The notes beneath the pieces are model-generated. The model was not told the origin of the DNA. It searched no databases and saw nothing but the letters and a program-made list of their open reading frames with translations. Positions 55,228 to 64,000 of a stretch of 64,000 bases of DNA are shown here, piece by piece. Source of the stretch: Hymenopellis radicata. Its lineage: Eukaryota > Basidiomycota > Agaricomycetes > Agaricales > Physalacriaceae. The position numbers and the translations under genes are program-made. Location: contig JADNRX010000052.1 of the NCBI GenBank assembly GCA_015501595.1, positions 1 through 64,000 of the forward strand, written 5' to 3'. The stretch's first letter is position 1; each line of letters starts with the position of its first letter.

Positions 55228-57818
55228 TTAAGCCTCCTCCACAGACATAAATTTCCTCTCACCCGCCTTCTCAACAAAGGCCACCTTCTGCTTGGAGACT
55301 GAGGCGCGCACAGGATGCGGATCCTGAAAGGTCATCATCAACACTGAAATTCAAAATAGCCCAAGACTTACACTGAATATTTCATCCAATTCCTCACTGG
55401 GGTGCGGAAACGGTTAGTAACAACACTGGCGGGAATAACTTTACCGCCCAGGTAACTAAGCACTTACAGAGTACGTCCCTTCGTTTCTACGGCAAACAAG
55501 TAGATCATGAGACACTCGAAGATGTCCCATGCGATATAAACAATGTAGTACTGGGCACGCGCTTCAGATTGGCGACTTTGCGCAAAGACGGGGAAGTCTC
55601 ACCTTCCATTTGATACGGGCAAGAGCGATAGGTCCGGCATAGGTGTTCACAAAGCTTGCGCAGCTCACAGCGAACGAGTACCTGGCGGCGGAAATCAGAC
55701 AATTGCCCCGCGAAGCCCCGTCCGAAACTCACATCGCCATTCCTTTCGCTCTGGCAATCAAGTGAGATAGAATCCGACCGAGGTTACAAATGTCACACGT
55801 ACCGGGTATTGTAAGCCAAACATTCCGATGGGTACAACGCCTGCAAGGGCGTGTAGGTGAAGCTGTATACCCATCCGAACAAAACTACAAGGGGAGTTAC
55901 ATAACTTGATGCACGACAAACCGGACCAGCTTGTTTGACTTACATATGAACGCAATGGCCGCATTGGCTCCGGCCGGGTTACTTCCTTCAGCTCCCCACT
56001 TCGCTGTGCAGCCTGGTACGGTACTTAGACGCGGATAAACGTGCAGGGAAAGCCATACCAGTGACGACGGCCAACATTCCCGCGCTCATCAGAGTCCCCC
56101 AGAACCACATGGTTCGCCGGCCCACTTTATCTGTAAGGGACGTTCCGAGAAGAGCGCCAGAGGCAGACACCAACGTGTTCACAAAGTTGAGAACCAGACG
56201 CCGTTCCTGAGTGTTGGCACCAGCGTTCTTGAAGAGAATCGTGAGGAAATACCCAAGACCGTTTCCCGACCATTGCCCAAAGAAGCCCATGAGCAGCATC
56301 ATGAAGGTCCTGTAGCGAGCATTCCTCGTGTTTACCAACTCGGAGTAATCCCACCTATACATGCAGCGGTCAATTATGGGTGCTCCACAAAAACAAAAGA
56401 ATACGAACCATCGTTTGTCCGACGCGTCCAATCCAATCGACTCTTCGAATTCCCTCATCTGCAAGGCGACCAAGGGAGCATTAGTATCTCCATTCCCATG
56501 ATATTTTGCCAGAATCGCCCTCGCTCGTTCGGTTTCGCCGGTGGCCATTAACCAACGCGGAGACTGTACTCCAAGATAAGTGACAGAAGAAGTGTGCCGG
56601 GGGAAACGAACCTCAGGAAGAAGCCACACAAAGATGGACAGGATACCAGCAGGCACTATCTGGATGGCCAAGGGCGCACGGAAGGAGGTTGTACTACTCA
56701 TCCTACCAGTGCCAATCGTGATACCAGCTGGAGCGATGTCAATAATACGAACATTGAATAGTATGACCTGGAGCTTACTGCAAATTATGGACCCGGTATA
56801 GTAGAAGGCTGCAGTCAACGAATTAAGAGCATAATCGGCATCTCGAAACGAATCTACATACTGTTATACCTGTAGAAAACAACTCAGGACCTAAGTAAAA
56901 CCGGTCTGTTGGTAAACTCACAATCCAGTCAAACGACCTCGCCACTGCGGAGGCGACATTTCTACGACGTAGGCCGGGGCGGCCGTAGTTGTGATGGAGA
57001 CACCAAAACCGAGGACAAAGCGACCCGCTAAGAGATAGTCTTGTGTCTTAGCGACCGTAATCACGATGGCGCCTAGAGGCCCGTAAGTAAACTGCATTTT
57101 ACGGGCGGGAGAGGTGCGAACCAACGATGATGATAACAGAACCAGTGAACTGTGGCAAGCCAAGGTCAAGAACTTGTCAGAAGAACGTATAGATGAATAT
57201 CCATACCATGCCCCCGCGACGACCGAAGAAGTCGGTAACAGGCCCTGCAACAGCAACACCCACAATTTGGCCTACGACTAGTTAGCTATACTGGAAGCGC
57301 GTATTCAGAGGCTCGAATCACCGATTGAGTACTACGAGCATGAATTTTCAATTAAGACACTTTCTAAATCACTTACAATCCCAAATATCAACGCCGTTAC
57401 CGTGCCCACTCCTCCACCGGCGTCCTTCCCGTCTATTTTGAAGTAATCCAGATATTGTCTAAGGCACCATTCAGAAGTGATTCGGGTGTCAATGGGGGAG
57501 GAAGGACTTACTGCATTCCGTTTACAGCGCTCATGACTAAGGACGGTCAATGCTCGAAGCTTTACCGTATTGCAAAGGCGTACCTTGACCGTCAAAGCCG
57601 TTGGCCACGCTTCCCATGAAGGCGACTGTCAGAATCGCGAATAATTGGAGAGAAGCAATGCTCGTCGCCTTGAGAGGAGGACCCGTCGACAATGCCAACG
57701 CGAGGTCGGCATTAGTGACCTCTAGAATCTTCGCATCCTTTGGAGGGGGATCCTTCGGCACCTCAACAATCTTGTCGTTGCTGGAGTCCGGCGATATGTG
57801 GGCTTTTTCTGCGGGCAT
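55228..57818 (-). CDS. MFS sugar transporter (sugar porter family)
   Basis: Proton-linked hexose or disaccharide uptake at the plasma membrane. ATG at 57818; cytoplasmic N-terminus MPAEKAHISPDSSNDKIVEV; the first membrane segment includes FAILTVAFMGSVANGFDGQ. Sugar-porter landmarks: GRFVLGFGVSITTTAAPAYV with VEMSPPQWRGRLTG, QIVPAGILSIFVWLLPE, ESPRWLMATGETERARAILA, ASGALLGTSLTDKVGRRTMW, and the C-terminal AVETKGRTLEELDEIF (the family ETKGRTLEE motif), stop at 55228. The gene is split by many 45-60 nt introns. Substrate not deducible from motifs alone; the asparagine- and glycine-rich substrate helices suggest a lactose/hexose-like subgroup, with low certainty. Confidence 0.9.
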
Positions 57819-59577
57819 CGTTGAAGGAGGGTTGGCACACGATGGCTTCGTGAAAGAGTGACGAGCCTCAATTTAAATGATACACCCAGCAAGTACGGTT
57901 CGAGGTCGGCTGATTGTCAGCCTCATGGAGCTTCAATCCTATAGAATCCGTAGAGTGTAGCCAGGATCTCGACGCAAATGCCCAGGCGGGCAGTAAGTCC
58001 GCGACGTTTAACCTTGTCAGCCTCGCTCCGGTTATGTGCAAGAAGCGTTCTAGAAAGCTCTTAGAGAACCTGAACTTGACGGTGCCTGTTTGAGTGGAGT
58101 ATACACTTGCAAACTCCATTCACTGAACCGTGTATAACATACAAGTCGGCGTGATCTCGGAAGGGAAAGAGAAGATCAGTAATTACCCATATACTTCCAG
58201 TGATCCAATCGTGTACGACGGCCGCTTCGCTTGAGAAGGTCCTTGCTGTTCGCAGTCTTGGGTGTGAACCTGAGCATGTAAGAACAGTGTAAATCGCGGG
58301 CAGGCGACTGTAGTAGAGCGTGGACGCTCCAGTGAAGTGTGCGAAATTATCACTGAACATAAATCTAACCGGTACCGAAGCAGCAGCAAACGCGAGGTTG
58401 ATGGATGGCGTCGATCTTCGTAGCAAGCGTCGTCGAGAATGGCAAACTCTGCCACGTTGTTAACCTCTAGACCAGATAAAGAAACTGCGATCATCAAGAT
58501 ACGGAAATTGAGTCCACCGAGGCTCGGTCAAAACAGCCAATAGAACGCGTCGACTGACCCCAGAATCTCTTCCTCGAAGTCACCCTCTGCAGATGTTACT
58601 TGTACAGCTCCGCGATTTGTCCGGTATGAGGTGACCCACACCAGTATTCGGGATACTTTGCATTCACTCTGCATTCAATACGCGCCATTGTTGAATGCAT
58701 TGCGTATGCCCCTTCATAGCCGTGGTCTCGGCGCTGACGCGCCCTTGCACGTGAAGGGTGCATTAAACGACAGAAGGACCAGAACAATTCAACGTCGTGA
58801 GATCAAGTTTGCATTGGACAAACGAGGATACAAGTTTATCGGCGAGAAGAAGAATGACATTCGCCAAGGACACCCCAGCCGACTATTCACCCTGGGTCTT
58901 CAAAGCTTCGAACTCAACTTTGCCCGTCAGAACCGAGCTCCGACTCGTGGCCATGGTCTCGACTCGTGCTCGGGGGTGGGGTCGTACGAACTGGACGTTG
59001 CTTCAAGTTTGGAGGCTGTATCTCGGTTAGGGTGGAGCGATAACTGGTGCAGTTCGCTTGGCAGATGTCAATGACGACTTCAGGATTTCCCGGGATGCCG
59101 GAACGTAGTCTAAGACGTGAAGATAGGCGTTGGTTCTGTGTAAGTAGAAAGGAAGGTAAGCCTCTATCAGATGTACAGACCGCATGCACTTGCCGAGAAT
59201 GATTCGCGATTGTTGCTTCTCCAACACCGCCCGCAGCACTGATAACGAGAGCCTGGGACACGAAGCTGGAGAAGTAGACAATTTGTAGAAAATGGCGATG
59301 GGTATGCGTTCGTCTGAGTGGCATTGAACAGGGCCCAGAGAATTTAGCGGGAAGCCTAGCGTGCTCGCGGGAGTGGCGGGTAGCGGGGTAGCGGGAATTG
59401 CTTTGAACATGGGCGATGTATGAGTTGAAAAGGAAACATAGGGCGTTGAAAGAATGTTTGCTAGCGCGACGTTGTCCATCTCTGCCCATAGATAAGAAGG
59501 ATTTTGGTTAAACGACGCCTATAGAAACAGATAAGTGGACGCGAAGATTGATCGCTGGCACGAAGTGCTTGCCTGGT
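57819..59577. other. intergenic region, no secure gene
   Basis: About 1.75 kb. Open frames on both strands (58061-58497 minus, 58631-59074 plus, 59027-59489 minus) overlap mutually and have no domains or consistent splice sites. The UreF 3' UTR and the MFS promoter are expected here. A small unrecognised gene cannot be excluded. Confidence 0.4.
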
Positions 59578-60426
59578 CTAGCTGTTGAAAATGCGAGAAT
59601 GCTGCAAATCGTGGCGGGCTGCCAATATCTCCCCCAACGGCCAAGTGTTTGCTGGCCCGTGTGCAACTGGATCAAAAGCTTCGTCTTGAACAATCGTTCC
59701 TGTGCTTAGACCGCAACACAGTTCAGCCTCGACTGCTACCAGTGGACGAACAGTATGTAGTAGGATTTGCTGAGAATTATACGGCCCGATGTCGTTGAGA
59801 CGGACAGACGCAGATAAAAGACCTCTTGCATGAAGGAATAGGTGCAGATAACACGCTCGTTCTAAACGGACATTAGAGCTGAGTCGCCTCGGGTATGCAG
59901 AAAATAAGCACCTAAAGTAAGGCCCAGAGCGGCTGTTAAAACACCCCAGCACGTCGGGAGATGCCGTGAGTTTTCTCTTGTCTAACCATCGTCTTGAACG
60001 CGGCAAAGAGTGAGGCCATCCTTTGCTGAACGCGGAAGATGACGGGTGAGATGCCGGCGGCGCAAATGCCTTTGTGTAGAGGGTTAGGAGAGCGACACCT
60101 TGCGCTTTTGACGCTCGTCGGGCGACGTGATTCAGCGTCATCGAGTCATAGAGCTCCTCCAACGCGGCGAGCTCCTCGATGACCACGGCAGAGTCGTTGC
60201 TGTCTCCATCGCGGTATCGGCTCATCAATCTGTGCGCATCAGACACGAATGGCAGCGCGCTGCGGCCGTAGGACGCCAGACTGTCTCGGACAAAAGTGAC
60301 AACATCGCCGCTCCCAAAGCCGTGCTTCATGTACGATTCCAGGCCTGACGACGCGACGAACGAGCCAGTCGGCAGATTGCTGTCGGCGAGGAGCAGGAGG
60401 ATATAGGTGTCATCGTCGCCGTCCAT
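59578..60426 (-). CDS. ureF: urease accessory protein UreF
   Basis: Works with UreD and UreG to deliver nickel to urease. Start MDGDDDTYILLLLADSNLPT at 60426 (an in-frame Met at 60462 is possible), then GSFVASSGLESYMKHGFG, LEELYDSMTLNHVARRASKA and GVALLTLYTKAFAPP. The C-terminal region has YLHLFLHARGLLSASVRLND, IGPYNSQQILLHTVRP and HDLQHSRIFNS at the stop 59578. The middle is messy. A family-like stretch FAAFKTMVRQEKTHG..RAGV and then LTAALGLTL lie in other frames. An intron (GTGCTT..GTTTAG) after TLTL would re-enter the C-terminal frame, and a run of four T (GTGTTTTAAC, about 59940) sits at the break. Exact exon structure is therefore open; the family is certain. Confidence 0.85.
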   Translation of the reverse strand: MDGDDDTYILLLLADSNLPTGSFVASSGLESYMKHGFGSGDVVTFVRDSLASYGRSALPFVSDAHRLMSRYRDGDSNDSAVVIEELAALEELYDSMTLNHVARRASKAQGVALLTLYTKAFAPPASHPSSSAFSKGWPHSLPRSRRWLDKRKLTASPDVLGCFNSRSGPYFRCLFSAYPRRLSSNVRLERACYLHLFLHARGLLSASVRLNDIGPYNSQQILLHTVRPLVAVEAELCCGLSTGTIVQDEAFDPVAHGPANTWPLGEILAARHDLQHSRIFNS

Positions 60427-60537
60427 CGCCGGGCGTTGTCGGAGATGGCGGTTACTATTCAACCGATTTCACGTGGGCGTCGGGATCGAAAATCCGTCCG
60501 CTAATTGCTCCTTTATTCTCCACCATCACTACTAGCC
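60427..60537. promoter_or_regulatory. short shared divergent promoter, UreF / AFG1
   Basis: Only 111 bp separate the two start codons on opposite strands, so the core promoters must overlap. No clear TATA seen. Confidence 0.6.
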
Positions 60538-62356
60538 ATGTCTTCTAGGGCAGCAAGAGCGCTGATGTCGGCGGCACCCAGCCCGTCGCGGCGGGCTGTC
60601 TCTCGACACCGGGCACTTCTGTCAACACAGGCGTCAACATCGCGATCGCATTCTATCAATGGACGGGGAAAGGCTCCGAGCACTACTCTCGCAGTCGACT
60701 CTGCATCGGCCAGCGTTGCTGAACGCCAAGTCCTTGCATCCGGTGCACGGCCATTTGCTCAACCGATACCGCCTCCAGAGCCGCAAGGTCGGTCGATCAC
60801 CTGCTCCACCATTGGTTGCTGACTGACGTTGACAGATTTCTACACACCTTTGGAACAGTACCATCGATTAATAACAGGTGGCCGACTGCGCGGGGACTCA
60901 CACCAGACGCGTATAATACAGAACCTGCAGGACTTGCACGACAGACTATTACACTATACCCCGCCGCAAGTGCCGGATCCGTCTGCCTCTATATCTCTGG
61001 TCCGTCGCCATGGTGCGCTGCTTACGCTGTTACTCACTTGACGCAGATATCCCGCTGGTTTTCTCGAAACGATACTATACCCGCAGCCCCGCCCGAGCAT
61101 GTTCCTCTTGGTCTATACCTTTATGGAGACGTCGGCACCGGGAAAACGATGCTCATGGATTTATTCTACAACACATTACCACCTAATCTGAAGCGGAAAC
61201 GGCGTGTCCACTTCCACGCATTCATGATTGACGTACACAAACGTCTCCACGCTGCAAAGCTTGCCATGGGACACAACGGCGGCGACCCTATACTCCCTGT
61301 TGCGCGCGACCTCGCCAGCGACGCCTACGTCCTCTGTTTCGACGAGTTCCAGGTAAATATGGGCATGTCTGCTGCGCTGCTTAGACTGACTCAGACAATA
61401 CAGGTGACTGATATCGCCGATGCCATGATTCTCCGCCGGCTTCTTGAAAACCTGATGAATTACGGCGTCGTATGCGTTATCACGTCCAACCGACATCCGG
61501 ATGAGCTATACAAGAATGGCATCCAGCGATCCAGCTTTATACCCGCGATCGAACTGCTAAAGACGCGATTTCAAGTCACTGACCTCGACTCCGGAACCGA
61601 CTACAGACGCATACCTCGGGCACTGTCCAAAGTCTACTTCGACCCACTAACACCATCTAATGCCCTGGAAATCAACAAGATATTTAAATCCCTTACCGAC
61701 GGGGACGAGGTCATACATCGTAGACCATTAAGCATCTGGGGCCGGACGTTGAAGGTCCCAGAAAGCAGCAAAGATGTTGCCAAATTCCGCTTCGACGACC
61801 TGTGTGGGCAGCCACTCAGCGCGGCGGATTACCTAGAAGTTACCAAGACCTTCCCTACCGTGTTCCTACTAGACGTGCCGAAGATGGGTCTGGACAGTAA
61901 AGACAAGGTATTTTGCCCACCTGACTGGTGCTTGACAACATTCTAAACGTCGTCTACAGGCTAGAAGGTTTATTACATTCATAGATGCATGCTATGAGAG
62001 CAAGGTAAATTATTCCACTTCAGCTTTTCTCCCACCTACTGACGGACGATGATAACAGACGAAATTGTTCGTTACGTCGGAGGTTCCCATCCATCAAGTG
62101 TTTTCGGATGAAAGCAGTAACAAGTCCGATGCTCCTTCCGACCACTTGAGGAGTGTCATGGATGACCTTGTATGTTCCCTCTTCGACTTCATAGCGCAGT
62201 CGTTGTTCACTATTTCGTCTTCAGGGCTTGAGGGAAAATATTGGCGCAAGCTCAATATTCACTGGCGAAGAGGAAGTCTTCGCATTTGCGCGCGCGTGTT
62301 CGCGTTTGGTGCAGATGGGGAGCAAAGATTGGGCGGAGACGTCAGGCAGTCGTTGA
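60538..62356 (+). CDS. AFG1-like mitochondrial ATPase
   Basis: AAA-related ATPase of the mitochondrial inner membrane linked to quality control of respiratory complexes. The N-terminus MSSRAARALMSAAPSPSRRA, rich in Arg, Ser and Ala, fits a mitochondrial presequence. After an intron (start DFYTPLEQYHRLITGGRLRG) come ISRWFSRNDTIP, Walker A GLYLYGDVGTGKTMLMD, FHAFMIDVHKRLH and Walker B AYVLCFDEFQ. A short intron precedes VTDIADAMILRRLLENLMNY, and ITSNRHPDELYKNGIQRSSF is diagnostic of the family. C-terminal pieces: FRFDDLCGQPLSAADYLEV, RRFITFIDACYESK, LFVTSEVPIHQVF, and EEEVFAFARACSRLVQMGS before the stop at 62354-62356. At least six introns. Confidence 0.93.
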
Positions 62357-62485
62357 ATTTATCTGGAGGATATATGTTATTCTACACGTTATTACTTACA
62401 TTGCTAAACAATAAAGAATGTAATTGTACGAATCTACAACAGCAAGAAAGCATTAAAATGGCAAGCCGCAAGCTAAAGCAAGTGC

Positions 62486-63833
62486 TCAGAGGTACACACG
62501 TCGTAAATCTGTGGCTCCAGTGATGCGTTTACAGATGGGGCATAGCTTCGTGGAGCCCAAGCATCGAAGCCAGCACTCCCGACAGCAAGTATGCCAGCAG
62601 CCCGTGGACACAGTAGGCTCGTTATAGGGATCCAAGCAGATGCGACACAATAGAGACGTCGTTGCTGAAACTCTGGACGCCTCCAGATGCTTCACCTTCT
62701 CCTCAAGAGCCGACACCAATGCACTCTTACTGCCAGACTTTTTCGCTGCCAGAATGGCAAGGTCCATCCGATCCGTGTCCCCGATACCCATGACTTCGTC
62801 CATTTTGGCTTTTACAGCATCAAGCCCCTCTTGAGTGCGGCCTTTGCCCTTCTTTGTCTTTCCGGCGGCGACGAGATCGCGGAGGGTTTCGTCTGCTTCG
62901 TCGTCGTCATTCTCGATATCAACTTCAACGTCCTGATGAGGCGGCGGTGCGGCCAATGGCAGAATATCTCCCTCCGTGAACTGGGCACATCCAAAAGCGT
63001 CATCGTCCCCGTCAACGTCGATTTCCTCCTCGACGTCTTGTTCGTTGCGATCCCGCGTATGGAAGCCTGTCCCTATTATTACTTCCCGTTAGGCAGGCGA
63101 ATACAAAAAGAAAGAAAAGAAAACGAACCTCGAACGTTCCCGACGATGGTCTCATCCAGTACATCCTCCCACTCGTCCTCTTCCGCTCTCTGCCGCTCCT
63201 CCTCCAGCTTCCGCGACGCGTCGGCGAGACACGCATCCACATGCGCATCGAGCACGTCCTGGTCGCCCGACACCGTCCCAAGGCACACGGGGCACACGAT
63301 ACTATGCCGGCTGGGCCCCGCTCCTGCTCGCGGGATATACCCCTCCTCGATCTCCTTGGCCATCTCGCGCAGGCCCGCATAGCGCTTTTTCCGGTTTTTC
63401 TTTATGGACCGGAGCGTCTTGGTCGTTTGCAGTTGAGTGTCGGGCGTGGATGAGATGGATTTCTGGGCGCGTATAGCAGAGCGTCGTCGTTGGGTACTAG
63501 AACTAATGAATGTCAAATTATAAAGTCGGTGTGATAGTAGAACGTACCCCTCCTCAAGATCATCGTGGAGGACCTCTGTCGATCCAATGCTATCGATGAT
63601 CCGGTCGACGCGCTGCGATTCGAAGATGGTGTGTTTCTGTAATAACCGGACGGGGATTAGCTCGCTGCATATAGGACATTCTCTCGTCTCTAGTTTGGCT
63701 GGGGGCTCGTATTAGCTGCCGTTGGTGATGAAAGTGCCAAATGAGGACCTCGCTTTCTCGTGGACGTCGGCGGGGGCGACGCAGACGATAGTGATGACAA
63801 CGAGGAGGATCTTGCGCGCTTTTGTAGGCTCAT
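62486..63833 (-). CDS. RNF220-like RING-type E3 ubiquitin ligase
   Basis: Start MSLQKRARSSSLSSLSSASP at 63833 (a longer in-frame start exists at 63941). A first zinc-binding motif spans an intron (CPICSELIPVRLLQKHT). Then come KKNRKKRYAGLREMAKEIEE and a second finger (CPVCLG..LDAHVDAC), an acidic region and a helical segment (DLAILAAKKSGSKSALVSAL). The C-terminal RING is CRICLDPY..TGCWHTCCRECWLRCLGSTKLCPICK, with the family end ITGATDLRRVYL at the stop 62486. The RING position at the extreme C-terminus and the closing LRR-x-YL match RNF220. Several introns, including one near 63080-63130. Substrate unknown. Confidence 0.88.
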
Positions 63834-64000
63834 ATGGGACGCGCTTTCGCTGGATGGATGAGAGGGCGTCTGGATGTTAGTATTCCAATTTGGAAATGGT
63901 ATTGCCGCCGGCAATTGAACCCTTGTTCTCTTCCGCTGCAACCTGCAAGTTGAACGTTGTAAATCCTGGTGAACAGCTGGCCAGAAATTTCATATTGAAT

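Noticed and set aside
58631..59489. Several overlapping open frames on both strands
   Set aside because: Mutually exclusive, no domains, no splice coherence; treated as intergenic.

Overview
This window is nuclear DNA of a basidiomycete fungus, most likely an Agaricomycete. Genes are densely packed on both strands and broken by many introns of about 45-60 bp with GT..AG ends. The gene content also fits: a class I hydrophobin, WSC-domain GH71 glucanase, GH18 chitinase, A-T-TE NRPS-like synthetases, BTB and F-box families, and a DIRS-order (Ngaro/PAT-type) retrotransposon. I saw no rRNA, tRNA or CRISPR.

Layout. 0-7 kb: RRN3 (Pol I initiation factor, minus strand, 3' end cut off by the window), an NDUFB9-like complex I LYR subunit, and a GH71 alpha-1,3-glucanase with WSC modules whose 5' end contains 10-nt and 4-nt microexons. 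7.27-13.22 kb: a tyrosine-recombinase retrotransposon with gag, RT/RNase H and recombinase genes and split direct repeats A1-ORFs-B1-A2-B2. 13.4-15.2 kb: annexin. 16.3-20.25 kb: a duplicated hydrophobin block; copy 1 is intact, copy 2 has two 1-nt frameshifts and abuts lipin. 20.3-24 kb: lipin/PAP1 phosphatidate phosphatase, ten exons.

24.4-53.5 kb: two closely related A-T-TE synthetase genes face each other as a large inverted duplication (24398-28208 plus, 49735-53524 minus). Copy 2 has a 1-nt frameshift just before its thioesterase active site. Between them lie a BTB protein, a Ser/Pro-rich protein, a secretory protease pair (A1 aspartic protease and M28 metallopeptidase), an HRI1-like protein, a GH18 chitinase, a TIR element, two disrupted F-box paralogues, an intact F-box gene, a TFIIIC WD40 subunit and a decayed partial copy of that subunit.

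53.5-64 kb: a repeat-rich spacer, a small secreted CPL1-like Cys-rich protein, an MFS sugar transporter, UreF and AFG1 ATPase genes sharing a short divergent promoter, and an RNF220-like RING E3 ligase.

Several otherwise well-conserved genes (RRN3 5' end, NDUFB9 tail, HRI1, chitinase, UreF) carry single-base frame breaks, some at homopolymers. Residual assembly indels must therefore be considered before calling pseudogenes. Intron and exon positions were read by eye from splice consensus and family conservation, not from transcripts.
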